From NCBI GenBank assembly GCA_015501055.1, contig JADNYV010000070.1, forward strand, positions 1 through 64,000: a stretch of DNA of 64,000 nt. Reading direction: 5' to 3'. The stretch comes from Mucidula mucida. Lineage: Eukaryota; Basidiomycota; Agaricomycetes; Agaricales; Physalacriaceae. Position 1 is the stretch's first letter. Every line of letters begins with the position of its first letter. Shown here one piece after another: positions 1 to 11,511 of the stretch. Made by a program: the position numbers and the translations under genes. Under the pieces are notes generated by a model, which ran no database searches, had not been told where the DNA came from, and was given only the letters and a program-made list of their open reading frames with translations.

Positions 1-1977
1 GATATACAATTACGAGAAGAATAGGGTTCGTGGAAAGTATGGTTCAAGCGCAGTGGAATCCGCGCACGGGAGAGGTGGCATCGGTTAATGGGATGGATGA
101 AGAAGCCCAAGGACAAAACTGGCCGACCAGGACTCAAGCGGAAGATATGTAAGCCGACTCTTGCGAATCGCTATCGAGATCTGACTTTTCATACAGCGTC
201 TTTCATTCTACCGAATCAACGTCAACGTCCGACCTTTCCGAAAGTGCGACCGCATGCGCCCAATACGGTTCTAACGCCTGCGCGGAGCAACTTGACGTAT
301 GTCGGGAGGCTGAAGCAGATGCTCTGGGCAACGGGAAAACGGATGGGGGAGCGAGATATAAAGTATGCTGTCAAAGCGGGCATGGCGACTGCTCTGTTAG
401 CCAGCCCAGCGTTCTTTGATAACACAAGGCAGTGGTTCCTAGAGTATCAGGGTGATTGGGCGTTGATCTCATTTTTTGTGGTTATGAGCCCGACTATAGG
501 AGCGGTGAGTCGTAGTATCTACTGTGGCGTATTTTGCTGATTCCTTTGTAGACGAATTTCTTGAGTTTTCATCGTGTGCTTTGGACCTTGTGAGTTTACT
601 TACTCGTGGTGGTATTTAACGCTTCTGACGATTGTCTGAATGAAGGGTCGGGGCTACGATAGCTGCGTCCATCTACACGTTTTCTCTGAGAGCCCCGTCG
701 TGCTCGCCATATTTGGCTTCTTTTTCTCGCTTCCGTGCTTCTACTACTTGGTTACGAAACCTGCGCATGCATCTGCTGCACGATTTGCTCTACTGACTTA
801 TAACTTGACCTGCTTATACTGGTTCGTTAATTCCAATCTCCTTCTGGACAGAAGCTAATGTTCGTTTGCGCTGTAGCTATAACTCTCGCGATAAAGATCT
901 TTCGGTCGTGTATGTTGCTTACCATCGGGCGCTGGCTGTAACCGCTGGAGTTCTGTATGCGGCGTTCATTGCGCGATTCTGGTGGCCTGCGGAGGCGAGG
1001 CGGGAGCTGGGAACCGCGCTTAGCCAGTGCGTTCGTTCTGCGGGTGTATAGACGTGATGTTTCTGACGCAATTTGTTTTCCAGGTTCTGCTTAAACATTG
1101 GATGGCTGTATACACGCCTGGTCGCGTCGAATTCCTTTGCACCCGAATATAGGACCGAGACGAACGAGGATGAGGAGGAGACTGAACAGTTGGTGGAGCT
1201 CACGCAGTCCCACCAGAGTGGGTTGACGAGGTTGAATAACTCTATTCAGGAGTTTATGGCTATGTGAGTAATTCGTGTCACTGTGAAAAGGCCCCGCTCA
1301 ACCCTGGTAGGGAACTTCATTTACAGATCAAGCTCATTGAGCTGCAGGGCTTGCTTGCGCAGACGCAGCACGAGCCCCGGCTGAAGGGACCGTTCCCGGT
1401 GAAGCTGTATCGCGGAGTCTTGACGAGCCTCCAGACGATTTTAGATAAGCTGCATAGCATGCGCTGTGTGACGACGAGAGAAGAATGGTATACGGTGAGT
1501 CACTTTTAAGATATGTCGGTTCCCCGCTAACGCCTCTGGTAGAGCGTTCGGCAAGATTTCATTATACCCGTGAACAAGGAGCGGCATGAGATGGTCGGTA
1601 ATATTATATTGTACTTTTCGACGCTGGCGTCGGCGTTTCAGCTGAAGATGCCTTTGCCGCCGTACTTGCCTCCGGCGGAAGCGTCCCGGCAGCGTCTTGT
1701 GAGTGTATACTCTCCTCTCTGTGGAGGCTCCGCTGACGAGATGTTACAGGTGGAAGCTATAAGGAAACTGGATGTGGTGCGGAATCGCGATGTCAAGGGG
1801 TCAAGGCAGTTGTTGTTCTTTGCGTATGCGTTGACGATGAAAGGTGTGACGCAGGAACTGGAGACGCTGGGGAGGACACTGCAGGAGGCGTTTGGGGTTA
1901 TCGGGCAGTCACCGGACGAGTTTGAGGCGCTGTTTGTGGAAAGGGAGGCGCGGAAGCGGATAGATGGTGTTGCGTAG
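1..1977 (+). pseudogene. Second, 5'-truncated copy of the ArAE/DUF2421-type transporter gene
   Basis: This stretch repeats the 3' two thirds of the transporter gene at 11,512-15,365 almost base for base, beginning inside the exon that codes for GRPGLKRKIC and ending at the same stop codon after EARKRIDGVA. Introns are conserved with their GTGAGT/YAG borders. Compared with the other copy it lacks single bases near 31, 166, 531 and 681. The one near 31 shifts frame before MGWMKKPKD, the one near 681 breaks the exon after the SIYTLF segment, and the one near 166 happens to open a continuous frame through to the MSPTIGA segment. The 5' part is missing because the window starts here. It is either a real partial duplicate decayed by small deletions, or an unpolished assembly duplicate of the gene at 11.5-15.4 kb; the deletion-only differences favour the second. 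Confidence 0.75.
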
Positions 1978-2483
1978 GCAGAGTGTAGGTAGGGAGGGTT
2001 ATTGTAGTTCTTTGATGTAATGATTATGTTTATTGATTTGTTGCGTTTGAAGTGAGCAGGCGAGCCTGCAACTGTGGGTGCCCGTGTACTGAACCTAACC
2101 ATGAAGGCAGAGGGCGACTGATGCTATCAAGCGTTGGACATCAGTAAACGTGCAGACGAACAAAAGAAACAATGTTTTCATTAGCTACCCTGGGATACTC
2201 ATGGTAAGGAGGAGGAAAAAGTATATTGCGCCACCGATAAATGTACATGCTAAACTACAAGTTCTCAGACGCAAGCATCGCATCTTCATCGAACCAATTG
2301 GAAGAAAGATCCAAAGAAGAAATAGGTCCCAAAAATTGCTAGAGGCCGAAGCCAGTAGACGTGTTCGGATGTATAATTTGCAATCAGCAAAAGACTATGC
2401 CTCGGTAAGGACCTCACTGGCGATAGTACAACCCGTGCACAAGAGATGGGGAACTTGATTTCGGGGGGATGTGGATTATATAG
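1..2483 (+). repeat. Long direct repeat, copy A (partner 13,385-15,873)
   Basis: Near-identical to 13,385-15,873 over about 2.48 kb, including introns and about 500 bp of 3' flank. I counted seven differences of one base missing in this copy (near 31, 166, 531, 681, 2075, 2123 and 2468) and essentially no substitutions. Past 2,483 the two flanks diverge clearly and then realign after the elements that are inserted only in the partner. Confidence 0.9.
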
Positions 2484-2539
2484 GCGTTTGGGGGAGGTGC
2501 ACATGGGGTGCACGGACCAGGGGCTGCATGGGGATCGGG

Positions 2540-2735
2540 TGAACAAGTTCAACTTCGAGGGCTGAGTTCTGTTCCCCTGTGCCGCTCTCTTCAACTTACT
2601 GGGTTCGAAATCATCTCTGTAGGGTCCTTCGCGTGCATTCATCGAACTGTTTTGAAGATACTACCGTGAAAGAGGATGATGCATTGGCGCTCATGTTTGG
2701 GGGCCCAAAGCTTTCGAAAGTGTGTCCGACTAGCG
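2540..2735 (+). repeat. Diverged flank shared with 16,858-17,060
   Basis: Starting at the shared words AAGTTCAACTT and GGGCTGAG, this block aligns with 16,858-17,060 with scattered substitutions and small indels. In the partner, about 910 bp of inserted elements separate it from the long repeat. It shows that the duplication is wider than the identical core. Confidence 0.8.
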
Positions 2736-2828
2736 GCGAAGGTTGGCGTTATCGGGCAGTCGCCGGACGAATTTGAGGCGCTGTTCATGGAAAGGGAGGC
2801 GAGGAACCGGATAGATGGTGTTGCGTAG
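2735..2828 (+). pseudogene. Third fragment of the ArAE/DUF2421 gene: last codons only
   Basis: The plus strand encodes VIGQSPDEFEALFMEREAR followed by NRIDGVA and a stop. This matches the last residues of the transporter at 15,283-15,365 with a few substitutions (V to M, K to N). About 320 bp of 3' flank (to about 3,150) also matches the region after 1,977, with clear divergence. No upstream exons accompany it. It is an older, mostly deleted duplicate of the same gene. Confidence 0.8.
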
Positions 2829-3150
2829 AAAGAGGGTGCGTGTGAGGGGTGCAGACCGAGATCGGAGGGTTATTGTAGATCTTCAATGTAATGTATGTGA
2901 TTATTGACTTGTTTCGTTCCTCGTTGAAGCTAGAGTAGGAGGTGCGCATGTAAGAGAAGAGTGTTTCGCGGCAAGTATTGAATCATCCAGACAAAGGCCA
3001 CATAGTGTCTGTCTAACATGCAGACAAACAGTAGCTGCAGAGACGAGACAAGACATCTTTGCTTCACCAATCTAGCTAATTGACAGAAAACAAGTAGAAG
3101 ATAGAGTATATTGCACCACTGATAGATATATACGGTAGACTACAACGCGA

Positions 3151-5566
3151 AAGAGTAACATGATGCCGCTTCAGAGAGAGAGTACCGCACAGAGTCCCCC
3201 GACGATTGTCCTCTTCATCCGACTGCGCGTTGAACGAACAAGGCCTGATTACTAGAATCCAGTCAATCGTGCTACACGACATACCGTGTCTATCCGCCAT
3301 CCGTACTTACCAAGTCGACTCGAACACTCAGCAAGCAGACGGGTCACGACTCTTCTCCGTAGTCAGCTCCCAAATCGTTTTGCAGGTGCCGATGGCTATC
3401 CAGGGGCGGAACGTACAGAAATGGTTTACTCACCGTAAATGTCCCGTATACTCATACCTGAGGGAGGCGCCGTATGCTCGTTAATGTGCATCAATTTGAG
3501 GGCGGTCCAAGTCCTTACAGAGACGCCTATACAGTCGGACCGGATGAAAAACTCATTGTTACACCGTCGCAAACATTCCGATGAGGAAACCGGGGCTAGT
3601 AAGCAGCCCGAGCATGGCGTCGTGAAAGCCAGTGGTGTCCTTAGCAACGGACGCGATGCCTGAGAAACAACAGTGAGCACGCTGGTCAACAATACGAGAA
3701 GGAAAACTACTCACTACCAGTCGTCGAGGGCTAGTCGATGAAGCGAGATTCATGTCCGGTTCTGATAGTTGAAGACTGCTTGATAGAACCGAACTCGGTC
3801 AACAGGACTATCAACGACAAGATGAAATAACTTACCGGCTCCAATGAAGCAAACTCCACGGACTAACATCTTCAGTAACAAAACTCACTCATCAAATTCA
3901 ACTTCTCCCACATCCCCGGCACGAAACCAAGTGATGCTTCATCGCCCCCCAGCACGCAAGTCGAAACTGGTCCACTCTGAAGAAGATCACCGGCGCGTAG
4001 CCAAATGACACAGTACGTAGCCTCGTATTCACCCGGCGCGTAGCCAAAGTAAGTACTGATCCGGACTTGAGGGATCGAGACACCGAGGAAAGCTTTGAGG
4101 CTATCAAAGTCAACGTCTAGCGGTACCAAAGTGGTTAGTCAAAATTCCTCCTCCAAGAACAAGATCATACCTGCGAACGGCCCCTTCGCATAGCTTTCAT
4201 GGCCAGAGGTGATATTGACGTCTGCGGCAGCAATTCGCTGGAGATCGTGCACAGGGAGAAAGTGAACACACCGGGAATCGGAATGAATGTCTGACGACTA
4301 CGTAAAGGTAAGGAGACAAGCCAACATGATAGAAGAGCGCGTTGTGTAAGCCCTAGTCCAGCGGGCCTGGGTGATATACCAGTTCAAGGGAGGCGGGTCA
4401 AAGTCGTCCGAGGAAGGAACAGTCAACGTCAAGGCGGCCGTGCGCATAGCCTGAGGATGCATCCAGCACGAATTCACGATGATAACGGTAACACTGGACC
4501 GTTAGACGTCGCCTGCCCAAATGGTAAACTTTCCGCGTTGATTATCCAGATATCCGAACGCGTCTTGGTACGAGAAGCGTAGGCGTTCCTCCGACGTATG
4601 ACATGGGCAATATGATGCCCTGAAGAAATGCTAAAACCCAATCATCCTTTAGTATCGATGGGCAAGACTATCAGAAGTCGTCCGAGTGTGTCGTTAGGCC
4701 CGACGACGTCAACATTGAATCGGACCCCGGATAGAATAGTCTGACAAGCTGGTTAAGAAGGTTGTCAAGAACAGGTGGAGAGACGCAACTAACAGGAGTG
4801 CAGAGACGGTCGTCGACGGTATATAGTAACGGAGAGTGGAGATGAATCAATGAAGAGGGACAATGATGGTAGAAGGGAAACTCACCCATCAGTTGTGGTT
4901 CAACTCGCCAACGTGAATCCGGCGGTGATATCCCAGAGGTTCCGCGAGACGGGTGACTGCTGAAGGCCGTGGAGTGCGAGTTCGAGTACAATGGAAGGTG
5001 ATAGACACGGTACCGGAAAAAGAGCGTGTACAGTCAGCAGACAACTAAGGCAGGTATGTCCCGTAATGCTTGTGATGCCAGTAGCACCCAAGAAGGAGTC
5101 TGGCCAACATAGAGCCTGATATACATCGAGTATCTATGCACAGGTGAGGTCGAGAAATTGTCTTGAATAAAAGTCAACATATGCTAAACCGGTCAGACAA
5201 GATGAACTTACCAAGCGAGAACAAGAACCACCGTAGGTTCAAGACCTTACAGACACCCTTGAAGTAAGAGAAGTCTTTAAATCGTTGCAGAATAGCGGCG
5301 CCGCGGCATCCCGTTGTGCCCAATCAAACACTGTACTCTCGAGGGCGGCATGTTATCTGGTCGTCGCGTTCACAATGGTGCCGCTGTATTGACAGCGCGA
5401 TAGGCCTGAGATCCCGTCACAGCGCCAGTGACATGGGTCAGTCAAGTCAAGAAGACGAGTCTAAGATGGAAAATCAACACCTGTTAGTCCGACTGCAAAA
5501 ATGGAAGAGAGATACTTACCGCCATTGAAGACGACATCCGGGACAGTCTTGGTTGAAGAACGCATC
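3151..5566 (-). other. No recognisable gene; minus-strand splice-like signals, possibly a decayed gene
   Basis: I do not recognise a protein. On the minus strand there are many plausible donor and acceptor sites (for example near 4,880, 5,210, 4,170, 3,835 and 3,715) separating short open segments such as one ending GFLIGMFATV near 3,560 and one near 3,900-4,110. These segments cannot be joined into one convincing frame. Several are hydrophobic, so a degraded membrane-protein gene is possible, but this is inference. Confidence 0.25.
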
Positions 5567-6186
5567 GTAACTGGATCCAGACAGATGTTATGCAGACATC
5601 GTGATGTACCGGGAATGGTGCACATTGAGATCAACAAGTTTGAAAATTTGACATCCCAGAGTCGGTCGCAACGATAACGGCGGCGGACGAAGACACGGAG
5701 AGAGACAGCCAAGAGACGTCAGAGAAGATGCGAAGGAGCCTATCCCCGATATCCAGAAAGTCGCCGGGGATCAGTTCACGGCACAACAAAATCTGACCAT
5801 GACGGTAAGGAGAAAGATCAAAAGCAGTAAGATCAAAGTGAACATACCATCGGAACGGTTCTATTACAAAGACGTTCTACAAGACAGTTGAATTAGTATT
5901 GAAAAAAGTCGAGTAAGACGAACCCTTGCATACCGTTGAAGGCCAATGATTCATGGAATAAGGTCTAAAGGTCAAACGAGGTCGGAATAGAAAAGCGACG
6001 AGATGGTCGAGACTAACCAGTGAGAGGACTAATTAAAACTTGATGGAGTATACTAAGAGCCTAAGGGAAGTGTTAGTATCATGAATATAAAGCAAAAAGG
6101 ACAGACTTGCTTCGAGTCGTGAACCAGAGCTGAATCCAATATTAAGGAAATCGAGCGAGAATCTATGGGTACCTGATTAGAGGTCA
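5567..6186 (-). repeat. Tandem repeat unit 1 of 2 (about 620 bp)
   Basis: Direct repeat with 6,187-6,845, about 80 percent similar by eye over its whole length. Both units start with GAACGC-TCGTAACTGG and contain a GGCGGCGGAC block. On the minus strand the block reads FVRRRYRCDRLWDVKF, corresponding to FVRRRYCRDRLRNVKF in unit 2. Donor- and acceptor-like sites sit at matching positions, so a repeated exon set is possible, but no protein family is recognised. Confidence 0.7.
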
Positions 6187-6845
6187 AGAACGCGTCGTAA
6201 CTGGCTCTGAGGAAGTGCTATATAGACACCCTAATGTACCGGGAACGGTCCACTTCGAGATCGACCAAGTGTAAGAATTTGACATTCCGGAGTCGGTCGC
6301 GACAATAACGGCGGCGGACAAAGAGGCGGCGATAGACGGTCAAGAGAGTTGTAGAGAGTGCGAGGGAGCCTATCCGAGCTATCCAGAAAGTTGCCGCGGG
6401 TCGTTTTACGATATTGAAAAATCTGGCTATGGAGGTAAGAAGCAAGATTGAGAGCAGTAAGATCAGAGCGAACATACCATTAGCTCGGCGGAACTGTTTG
6501 ATTTCAGAGATGTTCTGCAAGAGAATGAGATTAGTATTGAGAAAAGTCAAGTAAGTCAAACCCTTGCATACCGTGGAATGACAAGGATTCGCAGAGCGAG
6601 GTCTGAAGGTCAAACAAGGTCAGAATAGAAAAGTGGCGAGAACGTAAAAACTAACCATTCAGTCGAAGTAGAGAACAAGTAAAGACTTGATGAGGTGTAG
6701 TCCCAGCCTAAGGAAAGTGTTAGAATCATAGTGTAGTGCAGAAAGGACAAACCTTTTTGCACTACACTATGATTCTGAGTCGTGAACAGAGCTGAATACA
6801 ACGTTAAGAAAACTGAGAAAGAATCTAAGCGTATGTGACTAGCGG
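6187..6845 (-). repeat. Tandem repeat unit 2 of 2 (about 660 bp)
   Basis: Partner of 5,567-6,186. Minus-strand translation gives a hydrophobic stretch FALILLLSILLLTSIARFF followed by a basic tail ending in a stop near 6,218. The gain in length over unit 1 comes partly from the hairpin at 6,722-6,776, which unit 1 lacks. No known family is recognised. Confidence 0.7.
6722..6776. repeat. Perfect 19-bp inverted repeat (hairpin)
   Basis: AGAATCATAGTGTAGTGCA at 6,722-6,740 is the exact reverse complement of 6,758-6,776, with a 17-base spacer. The homologous place in tandem unit 1 (about 6,075-6,130) has only the left-hand sequence in diverged form and no second arm, so the second arm was gained in this unit. 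Confidence 0.9.
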
Positions 6846-8117
6846 TCAGGAAAGTCGAAGTATGGCAAGAGTAAAGTGAAGACTCCCTAAGAGGAGCGAA
6901 TGTGGCGAAAGTGGGAATGATGAAAAACTCACCAACACCGCCTTCCCTTTAAATGATTCCCGGGACCCGTGGCGGTCATCCATGTGACACCCACCAAGCC
7001 TTTTCCGAGTCATATCCCACCCGCCCAGCCGAGAGAATCCCAAAATACAGCATCCAGAACAATCCAAACTCCAAAGAACCCACCCGTAACGCAGCGCCCA
7101 GCCACAACTAATAGCCATCAATGTCCCTGAGGTCCGGTTCCTGAGTTTCCAGAGCGTTTGTCCGTGGAAGTTTGCCCAAAGGACGCGTCAGATCCGAATT
7201 GAGCATAGATTGCGATAGACGTCCATAATGCGTGGGCTTTTCAGCGAGGAAGAGACAGCAGAGAGGTGGGCCAGACATATTAAGGCACCACATGATTGAT
7301 GAGCGGCGGAGCAAGGCCGCTGGACACGTCCTGCGTCAAAGAGCGCGAAGAGATCATGGCAGAACGAGCACAAGCACGTATGCGTCATAGGCACGTGCCG
7401 AGCTCGATCCGAAAATCCCAAGTCGCGAGTTCAACTTTTGACTTTTCGGTCTCGAATATCTCGGGATTTCAACATATACATCAGAGGTATCTACAGTGCC
7501 TCTGACTGTGCAAGGAAGGTCTACAAGCAAGGGGACTACAGAGGGAGAAACGAGAAGATGAACTTGGGCGCGCTGTCCGGATGGAAAATCACTTTTACTC
7601 TTCGATCTCTTGGCAGTCTAGAAATAGATTTGAGATGAAATCAGTGAAATCAGATGTTTATACGCGACCCAAAGAGTGGAAGGACGCCACGAGGGAGCAA
7701 TTGAATTAAGCTCTAGCGCCGCAAGCAGTACTGTGACTGTTACAGCATCCCGGTATAGTGCTACAGCTCAAGCCGGTGACCTGTAGGATAACAGTGTTGC
7801 TGAAAGGATGCATAGAAATGAGTACTGTGGCGGACTTGATGGACGTAGTTACTACATGCACAGCCACTTCGCCGCTTGACTCTTACACTCATGTCGACAG
7901 CATAAGTATCTTGTTCTCATCTCTCTTTGTGAATTTCCATCAACGTCCAAATCTCAACTCGACTCACTCAGCGGACTTTTGGATACGGACAAGTTTGCGG
8001 CTACCAGTGTGACTCAACATGCCGACATCAAATTTCTATCTCTCAATTTCCGGTGTGACTCTCCAAACAACTCAAGGATACTCTTAGTGCAGAATACTTA
8101 AAATGTGACACTCATAC
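6846..8117. other. No gene recognised
   Basis: Only short unrelated open frames are present on both strands, with no recognisable motif and no consistent exon chain. I see no repeat of note. Confidence 0.5.
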
Positions 8118-8196
8118 TTTTCTGCTTATCCCGTTCCAAACCTGCGGCAGAATTGATTACCAATTCTGCCACGAGTTTGGAATGGGATAAGCAAAA
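8118..8196. repeat. 79-nt near-perfect hairpin
   Basis: The left arm 8,118-8,155 and right arm 8,161-8,196 pair over about 36 positions around a 5-base loop. Shared blocks are GCTTATCCC, TTCCAAAC and GGCAGAATTG, with a 2-base bulge and a few mismatches. It lies in non-coding sequence. Its size would suit a small-RNA precursor, but it could equally be a foldback remnant of a transposon. Confidence 0.85.
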
Positions 8197-8379
8197 CAGT
8201 ATAACCAGAAATGACGTGGGGCGAGACTTCGGAGATCGGGATACCTGAGTTGTTAGCGCCGCAAAATGGGACCCTGCATATTAGGTTTTCTTGTCCCTTT
8301 AACCACAACACTTTTGTAGGAATCACTCACTTTCATCCCCACTCTACCCTCCTCTCTGTGTCTATCCCGTGCAGCAGCC

Positions 8380-10760
8380 ACATTCAATATGTTCCGTGTT
8401 GTTCCTTCCTCGTACGTTCACTGCTCGTCATTTCAGTCGGCATCCAGAGCTGAATATTTGCGTTCACAGGTGTCCAGGAAGGTGTTCTGCAAGTCACCGC
8501 TACTCCCGAGACCGTCTTGACTGCCCGTTGTCAAGGACGCGCGGCGCCGGTGCTCCCATGGTCGACGTTGATGGTTCTCGGCAAACACCGAGAGTCCTCC
8601 TTCACGGCCAGGTATGTCGTCTCCCGTTCTTGCCCCGTCTTACATGTACTCATTCAACCTCTTTTAGATGAATCTTGCTCTTCGGACTGCCCCGGCGCGC
8701 TTTAACGCGTTTGTTGTGTTTATGGTATGTCACTTAGTATCCTCAATTTTGCGCCTTCACTAACAAATTCTTCACTAGATTGCACAACGGACAATACCAG
8801 CAGAGCTGTGACTCTCCCGCCGGACGACCTCGCGCCGGAGAGGCAAGCACAACACTTCTTTCATCTCGCTGTAAGTTCAGCCATTGATCCTGCCTACCAC
8901 AATAATTGACTGGACTTCAGTCCTGTCTTCATAATGTTGACGCTCCACCGTTTCTTACCATGTGTCGACGTTCCATCCCCACGGTTGTGTGCAATTCTGG
9001 GTCATTGACGGCGCCAGCCCGGAATGTGCAGTACTGCGCTCGCACGAGCCCGCGATTCATAGGGCAACCTCGGCGTCTTCAGGAAAAGTATTTCGCGCGC
9101 CAGCACAGGATATATCATGGTTCGAGCAGCTTTGCTTGACGCTCTCGTCATTGACTATACACGTTCACAATACGACGAAGAGGACATCGTTTCCATTCAA
9201 CAAGGTTTGATGTCTGATCCTCAAGAAGATTACAGGGCATTTTCCCGGAAATCTTGCCTGGCCGGCGAGGCCACTTTGGCTGCTGTTCTTTGAGACGACC
9301 TAGGATGTCTCCGTCCGGGGAACATGGATCCTCCGCCCTCATCAATCAAGGCGATCGCGCTGTCAAGCTGACCGCTGTCTCGATTGTGGGTGTTGTTCTC
9401 GCTGGTACGTGACTTTGCACTCATTTTCAAACTCAATTCTGACGCTAATTTCAGCCGCAATTCTCAAAGACTTTGCCTGGCCGGCGAGGCCACTTTCGTT
9501 GCTATTCTTCAAGCGCGGATGTCTTCGTCCGGGGCACATAGATCTTCCGCTCTCATCAATCGACGCAAATGCGCTGCATATCTGACCGCTGTCTCGATTG
9601 CAGGGCTTGTTCTCGCTAGTAAGTCGCTTGTCATTCTGTCGAACATGAATCTGATCGTGATTTCAGTCGCATTTCTCAAAATTTGCCGGGCCGGCGCGGC
9701 CACTTTCGCTGTTGTCAAGTTCAGGCGACCTCTGTGGACACTTTGTTTATATCTGGGACGCCTGGATCCTTAGACTCAACGGCGCTGTTACTCTGACGAT
9801 CACCTGCCTCGCTGGAGAACAAAAGTAAGTCGTTTACTCGTGTTTAGAACTTGGTTCTGATCTTCCCAGTGGAACTCCTCGATATTTTTGCCCGGCCGGC
9901 GAGGCCACACTGCGCTACGTCTTCTGATGATTGCTTGGTTGATACCGTGTGGTTGTACGCACCGAGGTGAGTTGCCTTTGTCCGTTCCGATGCCGTTCTG
10001 ACTTGCCATTTTCCCAGAAATTTTGCCTGGCCGGCGAGGCCAATCACGCTGGATTTCTTAGCTCGTCACGTTTCAAAAGGAGAAGCACGCCTGGATTTTG
10101 GTACACATGCATATGGGTGCGATACACGGTATGTTGGTCAAAATGCTTTCTGAACGGCATCAAAGCTGAGTCCATTTTAATAGCACGCACTCTGATGTCG
10201 AGAGAGTCCTTCTTTGCTGGATTAAGGATCGCGAGTCCGCCGAGGTGAATTGTCTTTGTCCGTTCCGATGCCGTTCTGACTTGACATTTTTTCAGAAATT
10301 TTGCCTGGCCGGCGAGGCCACTCACGCCTGGATTTGATTCAGAGCCATTTCGCGGCGCACTCGGTTTGTAGTCGTTTCACGACGATGCGGTTACGGTCTA
10401 TCACCGTTGACTGCCGTGGAACGTGTAGTGATTCTTCGACATCTAAATCACTTTGTGATCTCTGGCCGTGAAGCTGTCACATTTGACGGCTCCGATTCCG
10501 TTAACAAGGGTAGCATGAACTCGGTAAGTCAATCACATCCCAAGTCAATTTGTTTGATTTTGATGAGATCTTAGTGTCTATCCGGCGAAACCACACGCTA
10601 GCCGTTCCCATTATCGTGTGGCTTAGAGTCCGACGCGTGGATTGGCGTCGATCGACATTTTGACACGTTCAGAAGCCGCGCTGAATTCGGATGCCGATGT
10701 GCAACGAGTTGACGGCAATCGAGGAATTAGTGAGTTCTCCTCATGTTTGATGTCAGCTTC
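8380..10760 (+). other. Possible multi-exon gene with repeated short exons, unidentified
   Basis: Plus-strand segments with acceptable splice sites begin near an ATG at 8,389 (MFRVVPSS), followed by exon-like pieces MNLALRTAPARFNAFVVFM (8,668-8,724), an IAQRTIPAEL piece near 8,779, and MVRAALLDALVIDYTRSQYD near 9,117. From 9,203 the sequence becomes an array of similar exon-like units, each preceded by a pyrimidine-rich acceptor. Frames are broken in several units. I do not recognise the family; it may be a decayed gene expanded by internal duplication. Confidence 0.3.
9257..10320 (+). repeat. Array of six exon-like repeats with a GC-rich core
   Basis: The core GCCTGGCCGGCGAGGCCA or a close variant occurs at 9,257, 9,475, 9,685, 9,890, 10,025 and 10,303, with a degenerate seventh near 10,577. 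Spacing is about 218, 210, 205, 135, 278 and 274 bp. Most cores follow a splice-acceptor-like TTTCAG or TTCCCAG. Similarity extends beyond the core, for example the CCGCTCTCATCAATC and ACCGCTGTCTCGATTG blocks in units 1 and 2. In unit 2 the frame reads LCLAGEATFVAILQARMSSS. Confidence 0.85.
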
Positions 10761-11511
10761 TAACCGTCTGTAATCGATATATAGCTAGTTACAAGAGTTT
10801 GGGCTTTCTTTCCGAGGTTTCCTGATAAGAAGCATCACGAGTTCGAGTACTACATGTCTTGACTTGCCCTGTCCCACTCCTCGGGGTGGGACTTCTTTTT
10901 TGAAAGTACGTGCCGGGATGGCAGGGGAAACTATAGGCAAAATGTCCCAGGGTTTATGGTGGAATAGACAGAGGGTATACAGAGAACGGGGCTTACAAAG
11001 CAGTAGAACACGTAGATTGGATCGAATGAAGCGCGAAGTCAAGTACGTAAAGGGGACGTGATACTCCCACGAACCCGCTTTTTACTCGACACCACAAGAC
11101 ACGCCGGAGGAGGACACGACCATTAGAAGACACGACCGTCCTCACCAGTACGACCGTCCTCACCAGTACGGCCGTCCTCACCAGCACGACCTCTCCTCAT
11201 CATGGTTCGAGCTCTCGACGCCCGTTGTCCGCATAAATTTCGGACACTCGATCGAGGATGCCTCCATCCAACAGGAAGACGTACGCCAGGCGTGACGATC
11301 GCAAATTGGCGCCCTATCGCAGCCCAGGTTGTCGCAGTCGGTGTACGCAGTGATTTGACAATCACGCTGTTGCCCGCAATGCAGCTCGCTGACGCGTTTC
11401 ACTGCAGGACACGATGGAGACTGCCTCCGCGACGCCGCCAGCCTTGGCAGGGTTTTGCGAATCCAACTTTCTTTCCGGATCACCAGAGCAGCTGCCGACA
11501 CTTCACCATAT
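10761..11511. other. Upstream region of the transporter; tandem short repeats
   Basis: No gene recognised. It includes a short tandem repeat at about 11,140-11,195 (CCTCACCAGTACGACCGT repeated about three times with drift). On the plus strand 11,213-11,290 reads STPVVRINFGHSIEDASIQQ, which slightly resembles the start of an Hsp70-like protein but has no further support. Confidence 0.45.

Noticed and set aside
5567..6845. Tandem multi-exon membrane units as a possible selfish killer-type gene
   Set aside because: No homology to known drivers, broken frames and no supporting context.
9257..10320. Repeated cores as a CRISPR-like array
   Set aside because: Spacing is irregular, similarity extends into the spacers, and the genome is eukaryotic.
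11213..11290. Peptide resembling the start of the SSZ1-type Hsp70 (PVVRINFGHS)
   Set aside because: Only about ten residues match and the following sequence does not; no further Hsp70 motifs nearby.
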